Below, in pieces: positions 1 through 8,203 of a stretch of 64,000 nt of DNA. Source of the DNA: Xenorhabdus sp. BG5 (GTDB taxonomy: Bacteria; Pseudomonadota; Gammaproteobacteria; Enterobacterales; Enterobacteriaceae); NCBI RefSeq assembly GCF_015163665.1, contig NZ_JADEUG010000017.1, positions 1 through 64,000 of the forward strand, read 5' to 3'. Within the stretch, counting starts at the first letter, position 1; every line of letters starts with the position of its first letter. The notes under the pieces are model-generated. The model saw only the letters and a program-made list of their open reading frames with translations. It ran no database searches and had not been told where the DNA came from. Made by a program: the position numbers and the translations under genes.

Positions 1-1260
1 TGCGCCTTGTTCCAGCGTCAGGGCCTGCTCATGGTAGCCGATGAAAGAGCACGAGACAGCAATCTCCGGCAGATTGTTTGCCGGGTTGCCGGTCAAATCA
101 AAAAAGCACAGCCAGTGCCGGGTTCTGCCCAGAAAATCAGACGCAGTCTGGATCTGGTAGTAAAACGTGTCGGGCGGCTCATCGTCATCGGAAAAACGCC
201 CGGCGGGCACAAACTGCGCAATCGGCAGCCAGTGATAAGGCGTGCCACGCTGCTCGCTGTCTTCGGGCTGTTGCACCACCTGAACCTCCCGCAGCCGGAA
301 TAACCGTACCGACTCCCCCAATGGCAGGGGATAAGCGTGATTACCGGCTTCCAACCGGACAGGCGGGCTGGTCTGGTTTTCCAAATGAATCGCCGGAACA
401 CAACCCAACAAAAATGCCCCCCCGACATCATCCAGCGGCAATTCACCCTCGAACCGCAAAATCAGTTCAAACGTGCCATCGTCATTGAGCGGCACTTGCG
501 CACAGCGACGACTGATATCCAGCGTGACGAAGTTATAAAGCGCCGGCAACGCATAGTATTCCACCAGGGGTTGCAGGCCGGAATAGGGACTTTTGGCGGT
601 GGGCAGCAACGGTTCGTCAAGCAGGCCATGCCAGCCAGAAGGAAAACTTTTCATGGTTCGCCGCTCGTCCTGTGTGTTCAGGCTGATATCACAGATATGG
701 TGATCCAGCCACAGGCTGAGCTGAGCGGCGCGCGCTGTGTCAGTGCCAAGGAAGAACGTCAGCGGGCCACTTTGCCAGAAAGAAGACGCCGAACCGGTCT
801 GGCATAGTGTCAGGACAATTTCACTGTGAGTGCCCGTTTTCCTGACGGCGCGCTCCTGCACAATCAAGGGTTCAATATGCAAAGGACGGCAGGTTTTAAA
901 GTCGAGCAATTGCCCGTTAAGGCTGGCAGTCACTGACGTTCCCTGTGGGATATCAGCCGTGCCCTGATGTTCATCATCCGTGGGCGTAAACTGCACTAGC
1001 GTTGTCGGTGGGATTGGAGACAGGGCTAACGGCCAGATACGGGAGAGAAGACCGTGAACAATTTCGGGAAAATCATCCGCCAGCTTATCCCGCAGATTGG
1101 CAATTAAGAAGGCAAAGGCTTCGAAAACCCGTTGAATATCGGGATCATGAGAGGAAACCAGAAATTCAGCCAGATGCGGCGACTCTTTCGCAATGTACCC
1201 AGCCAGCTCTCGCAGGTAAGCGCGCTCTTTTAGGTAGAGCGATTCCTTGTCGTTTTTCAT
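1..1260 (-). CDS. tssF: Type VI secretion baseplate subunit TssF (partial, runs off left edge)
   Basis: TssF (VasA/ImpG family) is a cytoplasmic baseplate protein that works with TssG, TssK and TssE under the contractile sheath. The reverse strand is open from 1260 to the left edge with no stop, so the 3' end is missing and about 420 residues are visible. The N-terminus shows the family pattern: an acidic/aromatic start, YLRELAGYIAKESPHLAEFL, then DPDIQRVFEAFAFL and LRDKLADDFPEI, followed by WPLALSPIPPTTLVQF. An in-frame ATG at 1359 would add 33 residues. The start at 1260 is preferred because it matches where family members usually begin, although neither start has a strong ribosome site. 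The gene points leftwards, so the rest of a T6SS cluster probably lies outside the window. No T6SS gene is found to its right. Confidence 0.9.
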   Translation of the reverse strand, partial: MKNDKESLYLKERAYLRELAGYIAKESPHLAEFLVSSHDPDIQRVFEAFAFLIANLRDKLADDFPEIVHGLLSRIWPLALSPIPPTTLVQFTPTDDEHQGTADIPQGTSVTASLNGQLLDFKTCRPLHIEPLIVQERAVRKTGTHSEIVLTLCQTGSASSFWQSGPLTFFLGTDTARAAQLSLWLDHHICDISLNTQDERRTMKSFPSGWHGLLDEPLLPTAKSPYSGLQPLVEYYALPALYNFVTLDISRRCAQVPLNDDGTFELILRFEGELPLDDVGGAFLLGCVPAIHLENQTSPPVRLEAGNHAYPLPLGESVRLFRLREVQVVQQPEDSEQRGTPYHWLPIAQFVPAGRFSDDDEPPDTFYYQIQTASDFLGRTRHWLCFFDLTGNPANNLPEIAVSCSFIGYHEQALTLEQGA

Positions 1261-1540
1261 TGAATTTAACTTATGTTTTATCAATAGGGTTTCGGTGTCA
1301 TGCTGAATATCAGTGAGATAAAATGCGAGATCGATCAGCAAAGCACGTTTATTGTACATGCTTATAGGTCAAATTAATTAACCAATTAGATTCAATTTTC
1401 GTCTGATTTTGGCGGGATATGGGGATGTCGGCCGTTTTTGATAAGACATTCAGATAAAAATAGGGGCAACATTCCAGCGCTGTGCTGTATTGAATTTCGA
1501 TTCCGATCTTTCCCATTTGGGACTGAAAAAAGCAGGAAAT

Positions 1541-1567
1541 GACCGCCAGTTCTTAATGAAATGGCGG
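1541..1567 (-). terminator. Hairpin terminator downstream of darP
   Basis: A 7-bp perfect stem (ACCGCCA/TGGCGGT) with a 13-base loop lies just after the darP stop codon. On the minus strand it is followed by a T-rich tract. The 218-base interval 1360-1577 otherwise shows nothing recognisable. Confidence 0.6.
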
Positions 1568-1577
1568 TGAAGATGGA

Positions 1578-2114
1578 CTAAGCGGATTCCGATAACTCTT
1601 TCAAATATTGGAAAATTTGACGGTAGGATTTAGGTGGCTTGTTAGCTGCCTTTTCCTTTTTCGCATTACGAACCAATGTGCGAAGTTGCTGGCGATCAGT
1701 ATGTGGATACAGTGTGATGACTTCTTCAAAAGCATCATCATCTTCAAGCAATTTGTCACGCAGTTCTTCCAGCTTATGTAAAACAACGACTTGCTGGTTG
1801 TGACGGTTTTTCAGTTTATCCAGCGCAGTGGTGATTGGCTCAGGATCGCGGGCACGCAACAGTTTGCCAATGAGCTGCAATTGACGGCGACGTCCTTCAC
1901 GTTTTATTTTCTGTGCCAACTCAATCGCTGCCCGCAAATCTTCATCCAGTGGAATTCGCTCCAGTTGGTTTTTACTCAGTTCAACCAGTTCCGTTCCCAA
2001 CTTTTTCAGGATCTCAGCATCCCGCTTGATTTCACTTTTACTGACCCAGATTATCTCTTCTTCTTCCTCTTCAGCAGGATAATTGTCGAGCCAATCTTCA
2101 GGCTGCTTTGCCAT
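1578..2114 (-). CDS. darP: Ribosome maturation protein DarP (YjgA, UPF0307)
   Basis: DarP is a small, highly charged cytoplasmic protein that associates with late 50S ribosomal subunit precursors and promotes maturation of the peptidyl-transferase centre. The 178-residue product has the usual length. It starts [13 protein letters not shown] followed by a run of six glutamates and [14 protein letters not shown]. It then has the helical, Lys/Arg-rich central region ([18 protein letters not shown]) and the C-terminal [11 protein letters not shown] typical of the family. It is transcribed away from pmbA, the same neighbour as in E. coli (yjgA-pmbA). The assignment rests on recognition of the whole sequence rather than a single motif. 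Confidence 0.95.
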   Translation of the reverse strand: MAKQPEDWLDNYPAEEEEEEIIWVSKSEIKRDAEILKKLGTELVELSKNQLERIPLDEDLRAAIELAQKIKREGRRRQLQLIGKLLRARDPEPITTALDKLKNRHNQQVVVLHKLEELRDKLLEDDDAFEEVITLYPHTDRQQLRTLVRNAKKEKAANKPPKSYRQIFQYLKELSESA

Positions 2115-2213
2115 AATTGTTTTCCTTCTAAAAAGGCCGGATAAGGCACGTTTTGGAGCATGACCTATCGTCCGGTGGGTGTTAACATCCTAATATTGTG
2201 TATTGTAACTGGG

Positions 2214-2269
2214 AAAAATGCCTGATTACCACTCGACATTCGTGTCATGAACCGGAAGCAGGCATTTTT
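2214..2269. other. Long inverted repeat with nested TTCG hairpin between darP and pmbA
   Basis: An 11-bp perfect inverted repeat (AAAAATGCCTG 2214-2224, CAGGCATTTTT 2259-2269) encloses 34 bases. These contain a second small hairpin, GACA-TTCG-TGTC (2235-2246). On both strands the outer stem ends in a run of T, as in a bidirectional terminator. Yet it sits in the divergent promoter region of darP and pmbA, with no gene ending there. It may terminate a small RNA or act as a leader structure; the function is unknown. Confidence 0.45.
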
Positions 2270-2311
2270 TCTGACGAATTCTCTCTTTAATTCATTGGAT
2301 TATGTTAATTA

Positions 2312-3655
2312 ATGATAGTCACCAATCAACAAATCGCAGAGCAGCGTAAGCTGCTGGAAGAGGCGGTTACCCATGCGCTAGAGTTGGCTAAATCCGGTTG
2401 TGATGCTGCGGAAGTCGCGGTCAATAAAACAACGGGGATTAGCGTTAGTACCCGTTTTAGTGAAGTCGAAAATGTTGAGTTTAACAGTGACGGCGCATTG
2501 GGGATCACGGTTTATCACCAGCAGCGCAAAGGTAGCGCTTCCTCAACAGATCTCAGTCCAGAAGCGATTGCCCGTACTGTGCAGGCCGCCATTGATATTG
2601 CGCGTTATACCTCGCCTGATCCTTATGCTGGCCCGGCCGATAAAGCGTTATTGGCATTTGAAGCGCCTGAGTTGGATCTTTTCCATCCCGCTGATTTGGA
2701 TGCAGATAAAGCTATTGAGTTGGCAGCCCGAGCTGAACAAGCGTCATTGCAGGCAGATGGGCGCATTACTAATACGGAAGGCGGAAGTTTCAACAGCCAT
2801 TATGGTATCCGGGTATTTGGTAATAGCCACGGTATGCTGCAAAGCTACTGCTCAAGTCGTCATTCTATGTCAAGCTGTGTGATTGCCGAGCAAGATGGCA
2901 AGATGGAACGCGATTATGCTTATACCGTGAGTCGTCATTTTGACGAGTTGAAATCGCCTGAGTGGGTGGGGCAGGAATGTGCTCGCCGGACACTTTCCCG
3001 TCTGGGAGCGCGTAAGTTACCAACCATGAAAGCGCCAGTTCTCTTTGTTGCGGAGGTGGCGACGGGGTTGTTCGGTCATTTGGTTGGCGCAATCAGCGGT
3101 AGCAGCATTTATCGTAAATCTTCTTTCTTGTTGGATAGCCTGGGCAAACCGATCTTACCTTCATGGCTGACGATTGAAGAACAGCCGCATTTATTGCGTG
3201 GGTTAGCTTCAACGCCATTTGACAGTGAAGGCGTGCGTACAATACCACGTGATATTGTTAAAGAGGGTGTTTTACAGACTTGGTTGCTGACTTCCTATTC
3301 TGCCCGTAAGTTGGGAATGGTGAACACGGGCCATGCAGGTGGAATTCATAACTGGCGTATTGCAGGTCAAGGTCTGGACTTTGCTGGTTTGTTGCGTGAA
3401 ATGGGCACTGGCCTGATCGTCACTGAGCTGATGGGACAGGGCGTTAGCGCGGTGACAGGTGATTATTCTCGCGGCGCCTCCGGTTTTTGGGTTGAGAATG
3501 GCGAGATTCAGTATCCTGTCAGTGAGATCACCATTGCAGGTAATTTGAAAGATATGTGGGCAAATATGGTGACAATGGGTAATGATATCGAAACACGTAG
3601 CAATATTCAGTGTGGTTCGGTGTTGTTGCCGGAAATGAGTATCGCCGGTCAGTAG
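2312..3655 (+). CDS. pmbA: Metalloprotease subunit PmbA (TldE)
   Basis: PmbA/TldE is the non-catalytic partner of the TldD zinc peptidase. The complex matures microcin B17 and degrades CcdA-type antitoxins in the cytoplasm. The 447-residue product matches the E. coli protein along its length. Recognisable blocks are [86 protein letters not shown] and the C-terminal [10 protein letters not shown]...GSVLLPEM. The start at 2312 is kept because it gives almost the E. coli length. A stem (3673-3701) follows the stop, between this gene and convergent rnk. The partner tldD is not in the window. Confidence 0.97.
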   Translation: MIVTNQQIAEQRKLLEEAVTHALELAKSGCDAAEVAVNKTTGISVSTRFSEVENVEFNSDGALGITVYHQQRKGSASSTDLSPEAIARTVQAAIDIARYTSPDPYAGPADKALLAFEAPELDLFHPADLDADKAIELAARAEQASLQADGRITNTEGGSFNSHYGIRVFGNSHGMLQSYCSSRHSMSSCVIAEQDGKMERDYAYTVSRHFDELKSPEWVGQECARRTLSRLGARKLPTMKAPVLFVAEVATGLFGHLVGAISGSSIYRKSSFLLDSLGKPILPSWLTIEEQPHLLRGLASTPFDSEGVRTIPRDIVKEGVLQTWLLTSYSARKLGMVNTGHAGGIHNWRIAGQGLDFAGLLREMGTGLIVTELMGQGVSAVTGDYSRGASGFWVENGEIQYPVSEITIAGNLKDMWANMVTMGNDIETRSNIQCGSVLLPEMSIAGQ

Positions 3656-3672
3656 GGATACTCAATTAACAG

Positions 3673-3701
3673 CAGCCAGTTCGATGTCACTGAGCTGGCT
3701 G
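3673..3701. terminator. Weak hairpin between convergent pmbA and rnk
   Basis: CAGCCAG at 3673-3679 pairs with CTGGCTG at 3695-3701 (7 bp, 15-base loop) between two converging genes. There is no convincing T tract, so it is only a candidate terminator. Confidence 0.3.
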
Positions 3702-3705
3702 GAAA

Positions 3706-4116
3706 TTAGCGGTGATATTCGCCTGCGGCTTCTGGCTGATAAAGTATTTCTAATACTTTTATGCGGGTTGTTTCACCGTTTGGCAACTTCCATGTTATTT
3801 CATCATTCACCCGCAATCCCAGAAGAGCTGCACCTAAAGGCGCCATGACGGACAGATGTTTGGTGCTGTCTTGCAGGGAAGCAGGGTAGACCAGTGTACG
3901 AATACGCTCTTCATCGCTGCCCTGATCAATAAAGCGAACTTCACTGTTCATGGTGACAACATCGGCTGGGATATCTACTGGTGCCACTATTTCCGCTCTA
4001 TCCAACTCTTCATTCAAGGCTTCTGCGATGCGGGTATTGGCAAAAGCAGGTTGTTCCAACAGGGAATCTAAACGTTCGGCATCCAATTCATTGATAATGA
4101 TTTTAGGTTTTTTCAT
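3706..4116 (-). CDS. rnk: Nucleoside diphosphate kinase regulator Rnk
   Basis: Rnk is a GreA/GreB-like protein that binds RNA polymerase in the secondary channel and affects NDP kinase and alginate-type regulation. From the ATG at 4116 the product is 136 residues, exactly the E. coli length. It reads [20 protein letters not shown], a helical N-terminus, then the FKBP-like C-terminal domain with [35 protein letters not shown] and the terminal [10 protein letters not shown] longer in-frame ATG at 4185 was rejected: 4116 has a GGAG ribosome site 9 bases upstream and matches the family start. The extra 23 residues would also be encoded by the strong hairpin at 4143-4182. Confidence 0.95.
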   Translation of the reverse strand: MKKPKIIINELDAERLDSLLEQPAFANTRIAEALNEELDRAEIVAPVDIPADVVTMNSEVRFIDQGSDEERIRTLVYPASLQDSTKHLSVMAPLGAALLGLRVNDEITWKLPNGETTRIKVLEILYQPEAAGEYHR

Positions 4117-4142
4117 ACCACACTCCAAATTAGGCTCAATAC

Positions 4143-4182
4143 AAAATAACACCCCACATCGCAAGGAGGGGGGTGTTATTTT
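4143..4182. terminator. Strong 13-bp hairpin between the racemase gene and rnk
   Basis: AAAATAACACCCC (4143-4155) is perfectly complementary to 4170-4182, giving a 13-bp stem, a 14-base loop and T/A-rich flanks on both sides. It fits a bidirectional rho-independent terminator closing the racemase transcription unit. It lies only 27 bases upstream of the rnk start, so rnk would need a promoter in between or be attenuated by it. Confidence 0.7.
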
Positions 4183-4321
4183 CAAAGTAATTTAAATGAT
4201 ATTAGGCTGTTCTGCCGCGAAAATAAAGAGATCATGATCACGAACTGTTTTGCATTGTTAATGAAACAAGGCTTATCCGTAATGGAAAAAAGAACAGTCT
4301 GCCACCATTTTGATCTACAGA

Positions 4322-5554
4322 TTATGATCCTGTGGTTACGATACGTGGGTTGGTTTCTCCCCAAATGGAAGAAAACTCAACGACATGCATTCCGCCCCAT
4401 TTCTGGATATCAGACTGAGTGATTTCGTCGTTACCTTGTTTACCGAAAATGACTACTTCATCGCCACTCTTCACTTCTGGTAAGTCAGTTACATCGACCA
4501 TCACGGTGTTCATGGAAACGCTACCGACAACAGGGGCACGGTGACCGTTGATCAGAACGTAAGCTTTGTTTGACATGGCAGAACTAAAGCCATCAGAGAA
4601 CCCAATCGGCAAGTTAGCGAGCTTGGAATCGCGTTTTAGGATGTAAGTGTTGTCGTAACCGACACCATTACCTTTAGGATATGTTTTAACAGAAGCAATA
4701 CGGGTTTTCATTTGAATCAATGGCTTGAATTCTGGGTGGCTGGTGGTCAGAATGCCGTATAGCGCACTGCCAACGCGAGCCATGTCGAACTGCGCTTCAG
4801 GAATACTAAGTGATGCAAAAGAGCTTGATGCGTGCAGCGTGATTTCGTTTCTGTTCAGATTTGCTGTTTTAATCAGCCAGGAAGTTTGTTCTTTGAAGTT
4901 TTTAATGCTGTCACGGATTGCAGCCAGATCGGTGAATGCATGGTGGCTCATCATGCCAACCAGTTTCAGGTTAGATAACTGAGCGATTTTTAAAGCTTCT
5001 TGCTTGCCCTGCTCAGTTTTCATTTCCAAACCGTTGCGGCTCATAAGGCCTGTATTCAGCATCAGGTGAACGCGAATGGCTTTACCGTGTTTTTGTGCCA
5101 GAGCATCAATAGCTTGAGCATGATCCAGATCGCCGATCATCTCTTCCATGTCATAGCCCAATGTGCTTTCGATTTCAGCGATGTCAGCCGTACGGACACG
5201 TATCAGTTGTCCTTTAAAGCCGCTTTCACGCACGATGCGGGCTTCTTCATTACTGGTGATCCCTACACAAGGCACGCCAGTTTTGATGATAGAGGGCATC
5301 AGCAGGTCAATACCATGACCGTAAGCATCACCTTTCAAAACCGCACACATTTTGGTGCCTTTATTCAGTTTCTTTTGCAGTGTGTGAATATTATTTTCGA
5401 AAGTCGTAGTATTGATTTCAACCCAAGCGTTATTGGTTGCTGCGATGCTTTCTGCATGGGTGTTATCTAAAGAGAGTACAGGCGCTGCTTGGGCAATACC
5501 TTGAGACAGACTCAAACCAAGAAGAATTGCCAGTGTGGTTTTATTAAAACGCAT
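4322..5554 (-). CDS. bsr: Periplasmic broad-specificity amino-acid racemase (Bsr type)
   Basis: This is a PLP-dependent fold-type III racemase of the alanine racemase superfamily. Unlike cytoplasmic Alr/DadX, it starts with a signal peptide (MRFNKTTLAILLGLSLSQGIAQA), so it should act in the periplasm. There, members of the Bsr group interconvert Arg, Lys, Met and other amino acids. AVLKGDAYGHG (about residue 75) holds the PLP lysine and GVGYDNTY the opposing catalytic tyrosine. MARVGSALYG and GSVSMNTVMVDVT are also family blocks. The start at 5554 is chosen for its GGAG site and clean signal peptide; 11 further codons upstream are open. The 410-residue length fits the Bsr family. The exact substrate range cannot be read from sequence. 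Confidence 0.88.
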   Translation of the reverse strand: MRFNKTTLAILLGLSLSQGIAQAAPVLSLDNTHAESIAATNNAWVEINTTTFENNIHTLQKKLNKGTKMCAVLKGDAYGHGIDLLMPSIIKTGVPCVGITSNEEARIVRESGFKGQLIRVRTADIAEIESTLGYDMEEMIGDLDHAQAIDALAQKHGKAIRVHLMLNTGLMSRNGLEMKTEQGKQEALKIAQLSNLKLVGMMSHHAFTDLAAIRDSIKNFKEQTSWLIKTANLNRNEITLHASSSFASLSIPEAQFDMARVGSALYGILTTSHPEFKPLIQMKTRIASVKTYPKGNGVGYDNTYILKRDSKLANLPIGFSDGFSSAMSNKAYVLINGHRAPVVGSVSMNTVMVDVTDLPEVKSGDEVVIFGKQGNDEITQSDIQKWGGMHVVEFSSIWGETNPRIVTTGS

Positions 5555-5801
5555 GAAGTAAATCTCCATTTTAGGAACTGTATGCATAATGTTCTTCGTG
5601 TAATTGCGTTTTAATAATAAGTTTTTTCTAATTTAATTTCACATACTTAACTTATTGAAAGATAACATTTATTATCTATATTACACTATTTATAAATAAT
5701 TAGATTAATTAACTAAATTAATAATGAAAACGTCTTATTTTTACTCTTTGTGAGAATTTAACAAATGGTTTATATTAATGATTTTTTACCTTTGGTCAGT
5801 T

Positions 5802-5990
5802 TTAATAACTGATTGCGCGTTTACCTTGGCAATCGACCACACCGAAGCGCTCTCTAATGGTTTGCTCTGTATAGTCAGCCCGAAAGAGGTTTCTTTTTTG
5901 CAATAGAGGGATAACCTGATCGACCATAACTTGGAGTGCGTCAGGGAATGAATCAAAATTCAAGTTAAATCCGTCTGTCGTACCGTTAGA
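5802..5990 (-). pseudogene. C-terminal relic of an LLM-class flavin-dependent monooxygenase
   Basis: The minus strand, ending at a TAA (5802-5804), encodes about 60 residues including TTDGFNLNFDSFPDALQVMV, VIPLLQKRNLFRADY and TIRERFGV. This is the characteristic C-terminus of NtaA/SnaA/DszA-type luciferase-like monooxygenases (family pattern: ADGFN...P..LQ+RGLFR.+Y...TLRE..G). No catalytic barrel or start codon precedes it: npr begins about 70 bases upstream. The rest of 5588-6059 is very AT-rich and shows nothing apart from the likely promoter of the racemase. Confidence 0.65.
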
Positions 5991-6059
5991 TTTTTGGGAG
6001 GGTGGGAGTATTGTCTTGAATAAGAAGCCATTAGAGACAATATATATAGAAGGGACGTG

Positions 6060-6332
6060 TTACTCTTCGTCAAACCCGGCGTTGAAGAGTTCGATAATGG
6101 CCGCCAGTGCTTGTTGTTCATCCGGCCCATTGACTTCAACGTCAATATGGCTGCCTTGTTCAGAATCCAGCATCAGCATGGCAATGACGCTGCGGGCCTC
6201 GGCCTGTAAGTTACTGCTGTTACGCAGAATCACTTCTGATTGAAACTGTTGTACCAGATCATGCAGTTTCATCGCAGGCCGAGCATGCATTCCGAGCCGA
6301 TTTTTAATTTCAAGTCTTTGTTTGACTGTCAT
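6060..6332 (-). CDS. ptsO: Phosphocarrier protein NPr
   Basis: NPr (also named npr) is the HPr-like carrier of the nitrogen phosphotransferase system. It passes phosphate from EI-Ntr (PtsP) to EIIA-Ntr (PtsN). The 90-residue protein has the HPr fold and the phospho-accepting histidine in GMHARPA (His16), with [21 protein letters not shown] as the regulatory-serine-site region. It is the last gene of the leftward rpoN block. It starts 17 bases after the rapZ stop, so the two are almost certainly co-transcribed. Between it and the monooxygenase relic no clear terminator is seen. Confidence 0.97.
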   Translation of the reverse strand: MTVKQRLEIKNRLGMHARPAMKLHDLVQQFQSEVILRNSSNLQAEARSVIAMLMLDSEQGSHIDVEVNGPDEQQALAAIIELFNAGFDEE

Positions 6333-6349
6333 GGCTTGTGTTATTTATA

Positions 6350-7201
6350 TTATTTGCGTTTTTCCAGTGTGCGGTGGCGTGATTGCACGTTTTTGCCACG
6401 GGAACGAAAATAATCAGCCAACTGTTCTGCCACATAGACTGAGCGGTGTTTACCGCCTGTGCAACCAATAGCGACCGTCAGATAGCTGCGATTATTGGTT
6501 TCCAGCATGGGTAGCCAAAGCTCAAGATAGCTACGGGTCTGATAAATAAAATTATGAACTTCCGTATGGCGATCCAAAAATGCAGCCACAGGACGATCCA
6601 AACCCGTCATTGGGCGCAGTTTCGGGTCCCAGTGAGGGTTTGGCAGGAAACGCACATCGAAAACATAGTCTGCGTCGATAGGAATACCGTGTTTGAATCC
6701 AAAGGATTCAAACACCATCGTTAATTCTCGTTCCCGTTTGCCTAATAGACGTGTCCTGAGCATTTCCGCCAGTTCATGAACGGACATTTCAGAGGTATCA
6801 ATGATCAAGTCAGCGCGTGAGCGCAGGGGTTCAAGTAAATCGCTTTCTTGGTCAATGGCACTTTCCAGTGACAGGTTCTTGCTGGAGAGTGGGTGCAAAC
6901 GGCGTGTGTCACTGTAGCGGCGGATCAGAGTATTACGATCCGCATCAAGAAACAGTAACTGTGGTGAAAAACTGTCAGGCAATTGCGTCAGGGCTTCTTC
7001 AAAAATTTCTGGCGACTCCGGCATGTTTCTGACATCAATGCTAACCGCAGCCGAGATATCACGTTCGGCCAGTGTGTTTGCCAATTCTGGCAGCAACACA
7101 ACGGGCAGGTTATCCACGCAATAGAAGCCCATATCTTCCAATGCACGCAAAGCAACGGATTTCCCAGAACCTGAACGACCACTGACTATCATCAGCACCA
7201 T
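6350..7201 (-). CDS. rapZ: RNase adapter protein RapZ (YvcJ family)
   Basis: RapZ binds the small RNA GlmZ and delivers it to RNase E, coupling glucosamine-6-phosphate levels to glmS expression. The 283-residue product has a Walker A motif near the N-terminus (GRSGSGKS, residues 8-15) and the VDNLPV block. The C-terminal domain has the conserved [16 protein letters not shown], and the protein ends in a basic tail ([18 protein letters not shown]) expected to bind RNA. It is embedded between ptsN and npr as in other Enterobacterales. Confidence 0.97.
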   Translation of the reverse strand: MVLMIVSGRSGSGKSVALRALEDMGFYCVDNLPVVLLPELANTLAERDISAAVSIDVRNMPESPEIFEEALTQLPDSFSPQLLFLDADRNTLIRRYSDTRRLHPLSSKNLSLESAIDQESDLLEPLRSRADLIIDTSEMSVHELAEMLRTRLLGKRERELTMVFESFGFKHGIPIDADYVFDVRFLPNPHWDPKLRPMTGLDRPVAAFLDRHTEVHNFIYQTRSYLELWLPMLETNNRSYLTVAIGCTGGKHRSVYVAEQLADYFRSRGKNVQSRHRTLEKRK

Positions 7202-7241
7202 GAGGTGACTCCCCCTAAATGTTTATAATTATAATCGCTAT

Positions 7242-7709
7242 TTATTCAGTAATAATTTTATACAGTTCTTCATCACTCTGCGCTGAGCGCAGGCGACGGC
7301 AGAGATTTTTATCTGCAAGGCGCTTTGCAATCAATGATAGTGAGTGTAAATGGGTTTGACACTGGTCTGATGGCACCAATAAAGCAAACAGCAAGTCAAC
7401 AGGTTGATTATCGATGGCGTCGAAGGTAATGGGTTGTTCCAGGTGCAAGAATACCCCAACGGCATTATCCGAACACTCTTTATCCAATTTGCCGTGAGGG
7501 ATCGCAATCCCGTTGCCAATTCCTGTTGTGCCTACTTTTTCGCGCGAAAGAATAGCCTCGAATACGGCATTTTCCGGCACTTCAAGCTGTTTTGATGCCA
7601 GCTCACTGATAATCTCTAAGGCGCGCTTTTTACTCGAACAAGGTACGTTGTTGCGTGTACATGCGGGTGAAAGCACAGAGCTTAGTGGTAAATCTGTTTC
7701 GTTGTTCAT
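7242..7709 (-). CDS. ptsN: Nitrogen PTS EIIA component PtsN
   Basis: EIIA-Ntr is the terminal phospho-acceptor of the nitrogen PTS and regulates potassium transport and stress responses by protein contacts. The 155-residue product has the EIIA-2 domain, with the phosphorylated histidine in GIAIPHGKLD and the family blocks KKRALEIISELA, REKVGTTGIGNG and DNQPVDLLFALLVP. The ATG at 7709 is preferred because it gives MNNETDLPLSSVL, colinear with the E. coli start. A GTG four codons upstream (7721) is possible but adds residues not seen in homologues. Confidence 0.96.
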   Translation of the reverse strand: MNNETDLPLSSVLSPACTRNNVPCSSKKRALEIISELASKQLEVPENAVFEAILSREKVGTTGIGNGIAIPHGKLDKECSDNAVGVFLHLEQPITFDAIDNQPVDLLFALLVPSDQCQTHLHSLSLIAKRLADKNLCRRLRSAQSDEELYKIITE

Positions 7710-7734
7710 TTCTTTATTCACTTAGGGCTTTGTT

Positions 7735-7764
7735 ATACCAGATGCCTAATGAGGCATCCGGTAT
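7735..7764. terminator. Hairpin between hpf and ptsN
   Basis: ATACC-A-GATGCCT pairs with AGGCATC-C-GGTAT around an AATG loop (12 bp, one mismatch). It lies between the hpf stop (7878) and the ptsN start. There is no long T tract, so it may be an intercistronic processing or partial termination hairpin rather than a full terminator. Confidence 0.45.
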
Positions 7765-7877
7765 TAATGCACTGCGTCTAAAACCGAACTACAGATCGCA
7801 CTAAGTACAGGGCGTTATAGACGGTGTTATAGATAGAACAGTGATAATTTTATGACAGCCCCGTTGCCTAAAAGCGA

Positions 7878-8180
7878 TTAATGTTGTCTCAATTTACTTT
7901 TGTGTTTGGTCAATTGACGCGCTAGCTTATCTACCAGTACATCAATTGCCGCATACATGTCTTCATGTTCTGAGGTTGCGTGCAACTCACCTCCATTAAC
8001 ATACACCGTAGCTTCGGCGATCCGTTGCACCTTTTCTACTCGAAGGATGACCTGAATGAGGTTAATTTTATCGAAATATTGATTCAATTTGCCGCATTTG
8101 GTGTTCACAACGTTGCGGAGCGCATCGGTAATTTCAATATTGTGGCCTGTAACATTGAGTTGCATGGATTTGAGTTGCAT
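7878..8180 (-). CDS. hpf: Ribosome hibernation promoting factor Hpf (short form)
   Basis: Hpf binds the decoding region of 30S subunits and promotes 100S ribosome dimers in stationary phase. The product matches the short, 95-residue gammaproteobacterial type (HPF/RaiA domain only), with FDKINLIQVILRVEKV, YVNGGELHATSEHEDMYAAID and KLARQLTKHKSKL. The start is ambiguous. The ATG at 8165 matches E. coli (MQLNVTG). The ATG at 8180 has the good ribosome site (AGAAGG) and adds MQLKS, an imperfect repeat of the next codons. It lies 23 bases after the rpoN stop, as in other Enterobacterales. Confidence 0.95.
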   Translation of the reverse strand: MQLKSMQLNVTGHNIEITDALRNVVNTKCGKLNQYFDKINLIQVILRVEKVQRIAEATVYVNGGELHATSEHEDMYAAIDVLVDKLARQLTKHKSKLRQH

Positions 8181-8203
8181 AGTGTTTTCCTTCTCTGTGT
8201 TGT

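Noticed and set aside
3706-4185. Longer rnk from 4185
   Set aside because: The extra codons lie in the terminator hairpin, while 4116 has a ribosome site and gives the family length.
7242-7721. Longer ptsN from a GTG at 7721
   Set aside because: The ATG at 7709 aligns with the family N-terminus; the GTG adds residues without homologues.
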